DNA from: Myxococcales bacterium
GTDB lineage: Bacteria > Myxococcota_A > Polyangia > Haliangiales > Haliangiaceae
Reading direction: 5' to 3'
DNA: 64,000 nucleotides
Assembly: GCA_016720595.1 (NCBI GenBank)
Contig: JADKKI010000028.1
Span: 62,001-126,000, forward strand
Shown here piece after piece: positions 45,474 to 55,623 of the stretch; the stretch's first letter is position 1; each line of letters begins with the position of its first letter. Below the pieces are notes generated by a model. That model was given only the letters and a program-made list of their open reading frames with translations. It ran no database searches and was not told where the DNA came from. The position numbers were made by a program, and so were the translations under genes.

Positions 45474-45948
45474 TCCCCAGTCGGCCTACCGTGCGTACGG
45501 GCCTGCGCTCGTCCGGAAGGCCGAACGCATCCTCCGCAGTCGCGAGGATGCGACCGATGTCGTGCACGCCCTGTTCGTCGATCTGATCCCCAAGTGGACC
45601 CGTGACGTGGACCTCCCCTACCTCTATCGCGCGATCACCAACCGGTGCCTCAACGTCGTTCGCGACCGAGGCACGCGGGCTCGCCTGCTCGAGAGAGAGC
45701 AGACCGCGGCGGCGCCGATCGCGCGCGTGACTCTCGAAGATCAGGTCGTCGGCGTCGGCCTGATCGGAGCGCTGGCCGAGCGTCTCGACGAAGGCCACCT
45801 CGAGGTCCTGGTGTGCCGGTTCGTCGATGACATGACGCAAGAGGAGATCGCGGAGCACCTGCGCCTGTCCCGCAAGACGATCGGCAAGCGCCTCGATCGC
45901 ATCCGCGACGAGGTGATCAAGCTGCGCGGCGAGGAGGCTGCCTCGTGA
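45457..45948 (+). CDS. ECF-type RNA polymerase sigma factor
   Basis: 163 residues starting at the GTG 17 bp before the previous stop. It has region 2-like sequence (AERILRSREDATDVVHALFVD, YLYRAITNRCLNVVRDRG) and region 4 with a helix-turn-helix (VCRFVDDMTQEEIAEHLRL, SRKTIGKRLDRIRDEV). Directs RNA polymerase to target promoters, probably including those of this operon. The stop overlaps the anti-sigma start (GTGA). No promoter recognisable upstream of the caspase gene could be matched to it. Confidence 0.85.
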   Translation: MDAASDPQSAYRAYGPALVRKAERILRSREDATDVVHALFVDLIPKWTRDVDLPYLYRAITNRCLNVVRDRGTRARLLEREQTAAAPIARVTLEDQVVGVGLIGALAERLDEGHLEVLVCRFVDDMTQEEIAEHLRLSRKTIGKRLDRIRDEVIKLRGEEAAS

Positions 45949-46583
45949 GCGCGCTCCCATGCATCGGCGAGCCGATCTCGTGGCTCAAGCTCGAGCGGTT
46001 CGCGAGTGGCAGCGACGATCGCGCGATCTCCACCCACGTGGCCGCGTGCCCCGCGTGTCGCCACTGTCTCGACGAGATCCGTGGCGACCTGGTGGCGTTG
46101 CCTCCGCTGGCCGTGCCCGAGGCCCCCGCGCGGCGGCGCACGTGGCGGGCGTGGCTGGTCCCCGCGCTGGCGCTCGGGGCTGCCGCGATGATCGCGCTCG
46201 TGATCTGGCGTGACCGCGCGCCCGAGGGAGTGCCCGAGGACACCGTGTACGTCAAAGGCATCGGTGAGGTGGTCCTCGGCGTGGTCCGCGAGCGCGGCGG
46301 GGTGATCCGCGAGGACGTGCACTCGTTCGCTGCCGGCGATCGGTGGAAGCTCGTCGTGACCTGTCCGCCGCAGGGCGCGGCGAGCGTCGTGGTCTCGGTG
46401 ACCGAGGCCGGCGCGCCGACCAGCGATCATCCGCTTCCGCCCGCGACCCTCGCGTGCGGCAACCGCGTGGTGATCCCCGGTGCGTTCACGCTGACCGGAA
46501 CCCGCCCGAACCGGGTGTGCGCGAAGGTCACGAGCCCGGGCGGCGATGCCGGTACGGCGTGCGTGACGATCACGGCCGAGTAG
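45945..46583 (+). CDS. Membrane-bound zinc-finger anti-sigma factor
   Basis: 212 residues, GTG start overlapping the sigma factor by 4 bp. Cytosolic N-terminus with the ZAS metal site H-x3-C-x2-C (STHVAACPACRHC), then one transmembrane helix (LVPALALGAAAMIALVIW) and a periplasmic domain with four Cys (VVTCPPQGAASVV, KVTSPGGDAGTACV). Holds the sigma factor until an envelope signal releases it. The operon arrangement suggests that surface damage or calcium/protease state controls caspase and Cys-rich protein expression. Confidence 0.85.
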   Translation: MSALPCIGEPISWLKLERFASGSDDRAISTHVAACPACRHCLDEIRGDLVALPPLAVPEAPARRRTWRAWLVPALALGAAAMIALVIWRDRAPEGVPEDTVYVKGIGEVVLGVVRERGGVIREDVHSFAAGDRWKLVVTCPPQGAASVVVSVTEAGAPTSDHPLPPATLACGNRVVIPGAFTLTGTRPNRVCAKVTSPGGDAGTACVTITAE

Positions 46584-46601
46584 CCGCGACGTCGCGGCTC
46601 G

Positions 46602-47144
46602 CTACGGGAGCGCGACGCGCCAGGTCTTGGCCGTCGCCGCGGGGCCGACCCCGATGCACGTGTACGGGCCCTTCTGCCACTCGACCGCGCGGTCGTCGCC
46701 GTCCTCGCGCTCGGAGTGCTCGGGCGCGATCCCGCGGGCGCGCTGCAGGAGATAGGTCACGCGCTCGCCGCCGATGTCGAGCCCGATCACGGCCGCGCCG
46801 CGGTTGAAGATCTCGATCCTCCGCGCGCCCGTGACCTTCGCGGCAGCGCCGGGCAGTGGCGGATCCTTGCCGACCACGCCGATCGCCCACGCGCGCAGCT
46901 CGCCCGCGGACGGTGCCGTCAGATCCCAGGTCGGCGCCGGGTCCTGATGCGCGGCGATCGCCTCGGTCATCAGCACGTTGTGGCGCGCCGGGAACGTCAT
47001 GTAGATCGCGACCACCGTGCCGGTCAGGATCGTCAGGGTGAACAGCAGCGACACCGACACCCGGCGGTGCGGCGGGCGCGGCGGGGTGACGAGCGGCGCG
47101 TCACCTTCGACAGGCCCTACAGCTTCAGCTTCGACCAGGCTCAT
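46602..47144 (-). CDS. Single-pass membrane protein of unknown function
   Basis: 180 residues: a cytosolic Pro/Glu-rich N-terminus, one membrane helix (SLLFTLTILTGTVVAIYM), then a short extracytoplasmic beta-rich domain (RRIEIFNRGAAVIGLDI, RVTYLLQRARGIAPEHS, GPYTCIGVGPAATAK). The ATG shares one base with the stop of the upstream gene (TGATG), so it is co-translated. Converges with the anti-sigma gene. No family recognised. Confidence 0.6.
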   Translation of the reverse strand: MSLVEAEAVGPVEGDAPLVTPPRPPHRRVSVSLLFTLTILTGTVVAIYMTFPARHNVLMTEAIAAHQDPAPTWDLTAPSAGELRAWAIGVVGKDPPLPGAAAKVTGARRIEIFNRGAAVIGLDIGGERVTYLLQRARGIAPEHSEREDGDDRAVEWQKGPYTCIGVGPAATAKTWRVALP

Positions 47145-47467
47145 CAGGACTTCTTTGGCGGGAACGTGGGCGGGGTACCGAATCGCCGCACGAACTCGTC
47201 TCGTAACTTCGCATGGAACGTGCCGAGGTCAGTAGCCTCCTCGATCTCGATCAGATGGCGGCAGACCAGGTCCGGCCCCGGGTGCAGGGCCCCGAGGGCG
47301 AGCGCTGCCGCCCGAACGTCGGGCGCGTGTGCGTAATGGACCATGGCGCTCTTGCCACGCGGGTACTCGCACAGGCCGCTGCCGAGCCGGAGCTGCAAGA
47401 TCCCCGGCTCCCCCGGCGCGTGCTCGCCTGCGGACGCCAGCGGGTACCAGGGGCAGAACCGCACCAC
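47144..47467 (-). CDS. Small conserved hypothetical protein
   Basis: 107 residues. It shows [20 protein letters not shown], then a helical part with [21 protein letters not shown] and an [12 protein letters not shown] end. It faintly recalls short GIY-YIG-like or nucleotide-handling proteins (PGILQLRLG start) but no catalytic set is complete. Coupled by TGATG to the membrane protein gene downstream. Diverges from the DNA methyltransferase, 22 bp apart. Confidence 0.45.
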   Translation of the reverse strand: MVRFCPWYPLASAGEHAPGEPGILQLRLGSGLCEYPRGKSAMVHYAHAPDVRAAALALGALHPGPDLVCRHLIEIEEATDLGTFHAKLRDEFVRRFGTPPTFPPKKS

Positions 47468-47489
47468 GAGAGTGTACTGTCGCCGCCGG

Positions 47490-48431
47490 ATGGAGATCGA
47501 GCCGACACCGCACCGAGTCCCACCGCGCCTCGAGCGCCTGGAGTTCGGGCGTGCCGACCGGGTCCCGGACCGGATCGTCTGCGGCGACGCCGTCGAGGAG
47601 GCGAGCCGGATCGAAGAGGGCGCCCTCGACGCGATCTACATCGATCCGCCGTTCGGGACGGGCATCGTCCGCCAGGGCCGTGGGCTTCGGTATGCCGACC
47701 GCGCGGATGACCCGGAGGCGTTCGTCACCTGGCTCACCCCGCTCCTCGAGCACAGCCGCCGGGCGCTCGCATCGCACGGCTCGCTGTTCGTGCACCTCGA
47801 CTACCGCGCCGTCCACTACGTGAAGGTCGCCCTCGACCGCGTGTTCGGACGCGAGCAGTTCGTCAACGAGATCGTGTGGTGCTACGCGGTCGGCGGCAAG
47901 AGCCGTCGCGGCTTCGGCCGCAAGCACGACACGATCCTCTGGTACGCCCGCGGTCTGGACTGGGCGTTCTATCCCGATGCCGTGCGGGTCCCACGCCGCG
48001 GCGGCTCGCACATGCGCGTCGTCCTCGACGGTGGCGCACCGGTCCAGGAGAAGACCGACCGCAAGACCGGGCGCGTCTATCGCTATCCGGTCGCCGACGG
48101 GAAGGTCCCCGAGGACTGGTGGATCGACGTCGAGACGCTCAACCACTCGGACCGGGAGCGGACCGGGTGGCCTTCGCAGAAGCCGGAGCGCCTCGTCGAG
48201 CGGATCCTCAAGGCCGTGACCGTGCCCGGCAACCACGTCGCGGACTGGTTCGCGGGGTCTGGGACCACCGCGGCCGTCGCCCAGCGGCTCGGTCGCCGGT
48301 TCGTGACGGTCGACCGCGAGCCACAGGCGATCGACGTCTGCGTCGCCCGCCTCGCCGAGCAGGGCCGTGCTCTGGCCCAGGACGGCACTCCCCCCCCACC
48401 GATCGTCGTCGCGCGTGACGTCCATGCATAG
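47490..48431 (+). CDS. Orphan DNA adenine/cytosine-N4 methyltransferase
   Basis: ATG at 47490; 313 residues. The catalytic motif IV DPPF ([10 protein letters not shown]) precedes the SAM motif I ([15 protein letters not shown]), the beta-class order, and the target-recognition segment lies between ([37 protein letters not shown]). Such enzymes methylate N6-adenine or N4-cytosine at a specific site. No restriction endonuclease is adjacent, so it probably acts as a solitary regulatory or modification enzyme. The upstream gap holds little but a weak promoter. Confidence 0.88.
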   Translation: MEIEPTPHRVPPRLERLEFGRADRVPDRIVCGDAVEEASRIEEGALDAIYIDPPFGTGIVRQGRGLRYADRADDPEAFVTWLTPLLEHSRRALASHGSLFVHLDYRAVHYVKVALDRVFGREQFVNEIVWCYAVGGKSRRGFGRKHDTILWYARGLDWAFYPDAVRVPRRGGSHMRVVLDGGAPVQEKTDRKTGRVYRYPVADGKVPEDWWIDVETLNHSDRERTGWPSQKPERLVERILKAVTVPGNHVADWFAGSGTTAAVAQRLGRRFVTVDREPQAIDVCVARLAEQGRALAQDGTPPPPIVVARDVHA

Positions 48432-48516
48432 TCGACGGCTTTGCAAGCATTTGGGTTCCAGCGCTTGCGGCGCAGGCCATGCGCGAGGGACAATCCGTTT
48501 GGTTCAAGGCACCTGA

Positions 48517-49839
48517 ATGACTACGGATCCGCAAGACGAGGCCTCCCGTGTGACGCTCGAGGCTTGGCTCGTCACCGATGTCGGCATGGTGCGCGAGCAC
48601 AACGAGGACTCGGCGTACATGGAGGCCACGAAGGGCTTCTTCATCGTCGCTGACGGCATGGGCGGCCACGCCGCGGGCGAGGTCGCCTCCGCGATGGCGG
48701 TCGACACCGTCCGCCAGACCCTCGAAGGTGCACGTGTCGAGATCGAGGCCTTCAAGAAGGCGCCGACCGACGCCGGGCGGCGCGGCATCGTGCAGCTCCT
48801 GCAGAACGCGGTGCTCGGTGCGCATCAGGCGGTCTACCAGCGCGGTCAGGCCGAGGCTGACAAGGCCGGCATGGGCACCACGCTCGACGTCGTGCTGGTC
48901 GCCGGCCCCGAGGCGTTCGTCGCCCACGTCGGCGATAGCCGCACGTACCTGATCCGCGACGGCAAGCCCTCGCAGATCACGACCGATCACACCGTGGCCG
49001 AGGTCCTCGTGATCGAGGGCAAGCTGACGATCGAGGAGGCCCAAGTCTCCCCGCTCCGCACGATCCTCGTCAACGCGATCGGCGTCTCGGCGGATGTCGG
49101 CGTCGAGATGGCGCACGTCACGCTGCGCCGCGGCGATCGGCTGCTGCTGTGCTCGGACGGCATGCACGACTACTTCCCTGCGGAAGACGAGATCGCGCAG
49201 CGCCTCAGCGCCGAGGTCGTCGGCAAGGCGCTCGAGGAGATGGTCGAGCTCGCCAAGACGCGTGGCGGCCACGACAACATCACCGGTGTCGCCGTGCAGG
49301 TGATCGAGGTGACCGAGGGCATCCCGTCGAACATGGAAGGCGAGTCGACACAGCCCGTCGAGCTCCCGGGCAACCCGTTCGCCGCCGACGAGCCCACCGA
49401 GACCGCGTTCGCCCCCGTGCCTGGCCTCCCGCCGCGGATGGTCGCGTCGGTGACGCCGCAGACGATGCGCCAGACTCAGCCGATGCGCGTGGTCGGCGAG
49501 GACATGCCCGACGGGCGCGCCGATACGATCCCGCCGCCGAAGGCGAAGGCCGAGGCGAAGAGTGAGGCCAAGGCCGACGCCAAGCCCAAGGCCACGCCCG
49601 ACGACAAGGCAGACGACAAGGCCAAGCCCGACGACAAGGCCAAGCCCGACGGCAAGGCCGACGACAAGGCAGCCGCGAAGGCCGACGACAAGACCGATGC
49701 GAAGGCCGACGACAAGGCAGACGCGAAGGCCGACGACAAGGCCGAGACCACGGACGGCGCGCCGTCCGAGCTGGCGGGCGCCGACACGGGTCGCGTCACG
49801 CTCCCTGTCGATCTCTCCAAGGACAAGGGCGCAGGCTGA
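48517..49839 (+). CDS. PP2C-family protein Ser/Thr phosphatase with repetitive tail
   Basis: 440 residues. Residues 1-260 are a complete PP2C domain: [29 protein letters not shown] with the metal-binding Asp, [33 protein letters not shown] and [13 protein letters not shown]. It removes phosphate from Ser/Thr residues, presumably reversing the kinases encoded here. The last 110 residues are a flexible Pro then Lys/Asp/Ala-rich tail (repeats like [12 protein letters not shown]), unusual for this family. Its stop overlaps the CTG start of the next gene. Confidence 0.92.
   Translation: MTTDPQDEASRVTLEAWLVTDVGMVREHNEDSAYMEATKGFFIVADGMGGHAAGEVASAMAVDTVRQTLEGARVEIEAFKKAPTDAGRRGIVQLLQNAVLGAHQAVYQRGQAEADKAGMGTTLDVVLVAGPEAFVAHVGDSRTYLIRDGKPSQITTDHTVAEVLVIEGKLTIEEAQVSPLRTILVNAIGVSADVGVEMAHVTLRRGDRLLLCSDGMHDYFPAEDEIAQRLSAEVVGKALEEMVELAKTRGGHDNITGVAVQVIEVTEGIPSNMEGESTQPVELPGNPFAADEPTETAFAPVPGLPPRMVASVTPQTMRQTQPMRVVGEDMPDGRADTIPPPKAKAEAKSEAKADAKPKATPDDKADDKAKPDDKAKPDGKADDKAAAKADDKTDAKADDKADAKADDKAETTDGAPSELAGADTGRVTLPVDLSKDKGAG
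49540..49752 (+). repeat. Imperfect Lys-Ala-Asp codon repeats in PP2C tail
   Basis: Encodes irregular repeats of KADDK and KPDDKA types, largely from GACAAGGC and GCGAAGGC units. Slippage-prone; length may differ between strains. Confidence 0.7.
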
Positions 49840-50957
49840 GCGCGCTCGTCGTCCCTTCGGACCTCGAGGATGCGATCTACGCGGCGACCCGCGCGGCCGT
49901 CGGTGCGGCCCGCCTCGCGACCGGCGCACTGATCCGCGCGATCCAGGATCGCTCCGAGCGCTACACCACGGATCGCGCCAACCTGGCGGCGCCCACCGAT
50001 CGAACCGCTGATCTCGCCGCGCGCGCCGCCTTCTTCACGATCGCCGATGCGATCAAGATCGCGGTCCCATGGCGCGAGCTGGCTCGGCGCGACGCCCTGC
50101 CCGCGGCGCGACCGCTTCGCGTGATCGATCTCGGCGCGGGGTGCGGCGCGATGAGCCTCGGCCTGGTGGCGACCACGACGATCCCGCTCGTGATCACGGC
50201 GATCGATCGAGACGCCGCCGCGCTCCAGATCGCCGCGGCCAGCGTGCGCGACCTCGCCGCGCGGCGCGGGCTCGCCACCACGATCACCACCCGGGTCGAC
50301 GATGCGAATGGCGCGCGCCTCGCGGAGGCGGATCTCGTGGTGATGGGGACCTTGCTGAACGAGCTCGCCGAGCCGGCGCGGATCGCCCTCGTCGAGCGCG
50401 CGCTCGCGGCGGTGGGCCCCGACGGCGCGGTGATCCTGATCGAGCCGGCGCTCCGCGAGACCTCGCGCTCGCTGCATGCGGTGCGCGACGCGATCCTGAC
50501 GCGCGGCAAGGGCTTCGTGTTCGCACCGTGTACGCGGCGCAGCGCACCCTGCCCGGCCCTCGCGGATCCCACGGACTGGTGTCACGACGATCGCGCGGTC
50601 ACGCTGCCGCCGCGGACCGCCGAGCTCGCGCGCCTCACGCACCTGCGAGACGGCGGCCTCAAGTTCAGCTACCTGGTGCTTCGCCATGACTCGCGCGGCC
50701 TCGCGGACGAGCCGAACGCCTGGCGTGTGGTGGGCGATCTGTGGGCGCAGAAGGGCAAGGTCGAGGTCCCGGCGTGCAGCGAGGCCGGCCGGGTCCCGCT
50801 GCGCCTCCTCCGCCGCCATCGCAGCGCCGCGAATCGCGAGGTCGAGCGCGCCGAGCGCGGTGACGTGATCGTCGTCGATGCGCCCGCCACCGCCGAGCGC
50901 GTCGAGATCGAGGCCGCGACCACGGTGGTGCGGCGCGATCCGGCCAAGCCGATCTAA
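49836..50957 (+). CDS. Rsm22-type methyltransferase, apparent CTG start
   Basis: The recognised SAM domain ([16 protein letters not shown]) begins at about residue 95, but the usual start codons occur only at the GTG 50121. Upstream, the frame is open and coding-like ([38 protein letters not shown]), as expected of the N-terminal domain of Rsm22. A CTG at 49836 overlaps the phosphatase stop (CTGA) and follows AAGGG by 6 bp. The Fe-S-type Cys cluster [17 protein letters not shown] and the [10 protein letters not shown] end match Rsm22. Likely methylates small-subunit rRNA or assists its assembly; 373 residues. Confidence 0.8.
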   Translation: MSALVVPSDLEDAIYAATRAAVGAARLATGALIRAIQDRSERYTTDRANLAAPTDRTADLAARAAFFTIADAIKIAVPWRELARRDALPAARPLRVIDLGAGCGAMSLGLVATTTIPLVITAIDRDAAALQIAAASVRDLAARRGLATTITTRVDDANGARLAEADLVVMGTLLNELAEPARIALVERALAAVGPDGAVILIEPALRETSRSLHAVRDAILTRGKGFVFAPCTRRSAPCPALADPTDWCHDDRAVTLPPRTAELARLTHLRDGGLKFSYLVLRHDSRGLADEPNAWRVVGDLWAQKGKVEVPACSEAGRVPLRLLRRHRSAANREVERAERGDVIVVDAPATAERVEIEAATTVVRRDPAKPI

Positions 50958-50973
50958 GCGCGGCCCTCGGCGC

Positions 50974-52025
50974 TCAGAGCCGACCGATCACGCCGACGGC
51001 GGGCACGAACATCGTATGCACGACGTTCGGCTCGGGATTGAACACGTGCTCGACCCCGACCTCGGCGACCACCGCGACGTGCCGGTTGAACGCGATCTCC
51101 ACGCCGGCGGCCGCGCGCGACGAGACGCGTGCACCACTGGCGACGAAGATCGGCAGCCCCGCGACGAGGATCGGCCGCACCCGCCCGGTGAGGAGCGCCA
51201 CGGTCACACCGGCATAGCCGCCGGAGACCGGGCCGAGTAGCGCCGCTGCCTGCAGCTGGATCCGGCTCGCGACATCGAACGCCACGCCGACGAGGACCGC
51301 CCCGCCCTTGTTCTGCGGATCGACGTGCGCGATCGCCAGCAGCCCGAGCTTGCTCGGTGGCCGCTCGGGCTCCACGACGGTACGAATGCCCGTGGGCCCG
51401 GTCGTGACCGTCGCGCCACCGGGATCCGCCTTCACGGCGACGGGCTCGGCCTCGAGGGTGAGCGCGACCGTGCGGTGTCCACCGGCCGCGACGGTCGAGG
51501 TCTGCTCGGAGGGCTTCCACCCGGGCTTGCGTGCACGCACCGTGAACGATCCGGGAGTCACGCGCGTGCGCGCGAGCTTGGCGGGCGCGAGCCACTCGCC
51601 GGTCCCCAGCTGGACCTCCGCATCCGCGGGCGTGACCGTGACTTCGACGACGCCAACGTCGACGTCGAGGCCGGCGAGGACCTTGACGACCTCGACCTTC
51701 TTCGCCGGCTCGACGTCGGGCGAATCGAGGTAGCCCTGATACGCGTTCGCGGCCTCGGCCTTGCGGTCGAGCTTCACCAGGGTCGTGCCGATGTTGAGCA
51801 AGATCTTCGCGCTCGGGAACCGCACGTAGGCGGTCTGGAACACGGACAGCGCACCGAGGTAGTCCTTCGCGGCGAACAGCTTGAGGCCCGACGACAGCAG
51901 CGCCTTGGCGTCGCCCTTGTCACCACCGCTGCCTGGCTTGTCGGGCGCGGGCTGCGCGTGGAGCTGCGTCGCGAGCGACGCGAGACCGAGGGTGAGACCG
52001 AGCGCGAGGGCTGGGACGGTGCGCA

Positions 52026-52026
<1 letters not shown>
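50974..52026 (-). CDS. Secreted TPR/PEGA-domain protein
   Basis: 350 residues with a signal peptide (ALALGLTLGLASLATQLHA). A tetratricopeptide pair (LSSGLKLFAAKDYLGALSVFQ, ILLNIGTTLVKLDRKAEAA) is followed by a PEGA domain (VEVTVTPADAEVQLGTG, VTPGSFTVRARKPGWKPSE), and then a C-terminal domain of about 140 residues with alternating strands like an outer-membrane barrel. Its ATG shares a base with the upstream kinase stop (TGATG), so the kinase and this protein are coupled; it may be a kinase substrate or envelope partner. Confidence 0.8.
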
Positions 52027-53612
<1,586 letters not shown>

Positions 53613-53751
53613 CGATGGATCATCCGGGGTGAACCCCCATCTGTCAAACCGAAGTTCGCCGACACCGGGCTGTTACACCTACCTACCTACCTACCTCCGG
53701 CTGCATGTGCGGGTTTGACAACCGCGTCGTCGGCGTCCGATCCTGTCGTCG
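53613..53751. promoter_or_regulatory. Divergent promoter region with paired GGTTTGACA motifs
   Basis: Spacer between the kinase and the MYXO-CTERM gene. GGTTTGACA lies at 53712-53720 on the plus strand and its exact reverse complement at 53642-53650, so each gene has a TTGACA-like -35 element pointing towards it. A weak -10 (GATCCT) follows on the plus strand at 53739-53744. Both motifs flank the ACCT microsatellite. Confidence 0.4.
53677..53696. repeat. ACCT x 5 microsatellite in divergent promoter region
   Basis: Five perfect ACCT units in a row. Tetranucleotide tracts in promoters change length by slippage and can switch gene expression. Confidence 0.8.
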
Positions 53752-55620
53752 ATGCGCTTCCCCTGGTTCGCCGCTCTCGCGGTCCTCGCCGCGTGCCAGG
53801 TCAACGACCCGTCGCTGTCCACCACCGAGCAGGACCTCACCGGCGTGATCTTCTCGCCCCCGAGTCCGCAGGATGTGGGGAGCGTGCAGGTCGGGAGTAG
53901 CTCGGCACCGTTCGGGATCCAGATCAACCCGAGTGGGCTCTACGAGGTCTCGTACACGATCAACTCGATCACGGGCTGCTCGGACTTCTCGATCGACGCG
54001 CCGGGCCTCCCCGCCGAGATCCACAAGACGTGCATCAGCACCTGCGTCGGCTGCGTGCCCGCGTTCGCCCCACCGGTGTGCGACCTGTGGGAGATCGTCG
54101 GCTACGACTTCTCGACCACGTTCCGTCCGGCCACACCCAATGCGTCGAGCTGTGCGATCCAGATCGACGTCACCGGCCTCGGCCTCAAGACGTACACGAT
54201 CAGCGGCACCGGCACGCTCCCGCCGATCGACATCGACGTCAACCCGGTCTCGGTCGCGTTCGGCGACGTGCGACGAAACACGGCGAGTAGCCCGGCGACG
54301 ATCAACGTGCGCAATGCGGGCGGTCAGGCGATCTCGGTCACCGGGACCACGCTGTCGACGGGCTACGCGATCACCTCGGGCCCGACCGGTGCGTTCTCGG
54401 TGGCGGTCGGCGCCACGCAGCAGATCGGCATCACCTGCAACCCGACAGTGACCGGATCTCTGCCCGGAACGTTCCGGGTCAGCAGCAACGACCCTGCGAC
54501 GCCGGTGTCGACGGTCGCGCTGTCGTGCAACGGCATCGACTCAGCCCTCGACGTCACGCCGAGCCCGGCTGCTGTGCCGACGACGCGCGTCGGCGAACCC
54601 GCGCAGCGCACGGTGCAGCTGTCGAACACGGGCACTGCACCGATGACGATCCAGAGCGCGACGCTCGTCGGCACCGGGCTGACCGCCACCGGCCTGCCCG
54701 CCGCGAACTCGATGATCGCCGCGGGGGCATCGGTGACGGCCACGATCACGTTCGCCGCCGGCGCACCGGGCGACGTCGCGGGGATGCTGACCGTGACCTA
54801 CGACGGCGGCCAGGTCCGCTCGATCCCGATCTCCGCGAAGGCGCTCGCGACCTCGATGTCCCTCTCGCCCGATGGCGAGATCGATCTCGGCCCGGTGTGC
54901 GTCGGGCAGAGCACCGCGCGTGACGTGGCGGTCTCGGCGAACGCCGAGGGCGGCTTCAAGCTGGTGTCAGTGTCCACGCTGGCTGCGCCGTTCTCGGTGG
55001 TGGCGCCGCCGCTCCCTGCCGTGCTGCTCGGCTCGGGTGCGAACACCAAGACGCTCGCGATCTCGATCGCACCGACCGCGGTCGGCCCGGCGACCAGCTC
55101 GCTGACCGTGACCACCGACATCCCCGGCGGCATGCCGCGCACGCTCGAGCTCAAGGCAGAGGGACTGACCGCGGGCGTGTCGGCCACCCCTGCCGAGCTC
55201 GACCTCGGCCCGACCGCGGTCAACAGCACGACGATCGGTCAGGAGGTCGAGCTCACCAACTGTTCGTCGACGGCCGCGGTGCTCTCGAATCCGCGGCTCG
55301 AGGGCACCGATGCGGGCGACTTCGCGATCGTCCAGCAGCCGAGCTTGATGGTTGCCGCGAACGGCAGCGCGAAGTGGCTGATCGTCGCGCAGCCCCACTC
55401 GGTGGGTAGCAAGTCGGCGATGTTCTCCGTCGATCACGACGGCGGGACGGCGACGGTGCTGCTCAACGCCGATGGCACCGGGGATCCGGTCGGGACCGAC
55501 CCGGGCACCACCGATGTCAGCAGCTACTACACCTGCTCGAGCGGAGGCTCGTCGGGGAGCTGGCCGGTCGTTCTCGTGCTCGGCCTGCTGTTCATCGTGC
55601 CGCGCCGTCGGCGCGCCTGA
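53752..55620 (+). CDS. Choice-of-anchor/ASPM-type repeat lipoprotein with MYXO-CTERM-like signal
   Basis: 622 residues with lipobox LAAC near residue 15. Four or five immunoglobulin-like choice-of-anchor D domains follow (VAFGDVRRNTASSPATINVR, TFRVSSNDPATPVSTVAL, EIDLGPVCVGQSTARDVAV, ELDLGPTAVNSTTIGQEVEL). The C-terminus is Cys-Ser-Ser, a Gly/Ser linker, a hydrophobic stretch (WPVVLVLGLLFIV) and PRRRR, the pattern of MYXO-CTERM signals that myxosortase processes at the Cys. So both ends carry an anchoring signal. Likely a cell-surface adhesive or structural protein. Confidence 0.85.
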   Translation: MRFPWFAALAVLAACQVNDPSLSTTEQDLTGVIFSPPSPQDVGSVQVGSSSAPFGIQINPSGLYEVSYTINSITGCSDFSIDAPGLPAEIHKTCISTCVGCVPAFAPPVCDLWEIVGYDFSTTFRPATPNASSCAIQIDVTGLGLKTYTISGTGTLPPIDIDVNPVSVAFGDVRRNTASSPATINVRNAGGQAISVTGTTLSTGYAITSGPTGAFSVAVGATQQIGITCNPTVTGSLPGTFRVSSNDPATPVSTVALSCNGIDSALDVTPSPAAVPTTRVGEPAQRTVQLSNTGTAPMTIQSATLVGTGLTATGLPAANSMIAAGASVTATITFAAGAPGDVAGMLTVTYDGGQVRSIPISAKALATSMSLSPDGEIDLGPVCVGQSTARDVAVSANAEGGFKLVSVSTLAAPFSVVAPPLPAVLLGSGANTKTLAISIAPTAVGPATSSLTVTTDIPGGMPRTLELKAEGLTAGVSATPAELDLGPTAVNSTTIGQEVELTNCSSTAAVLSNPRLEGTDAGDFAIVQQPSLMVAANGSAKWLIVAQPHSVGSKSAMFSVDHDGGTATVLLNADGTGDPVGTDPGTTDVSSYYTCSSGGSSGSWPVVLVLGLLFIVPRRRRA

Positions 55621-55623
55621 ACG

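Noticed and set aside
47490..48431. Restriction-modification system
   Set aside because: No endonuclease gene beside the methyltransferase.
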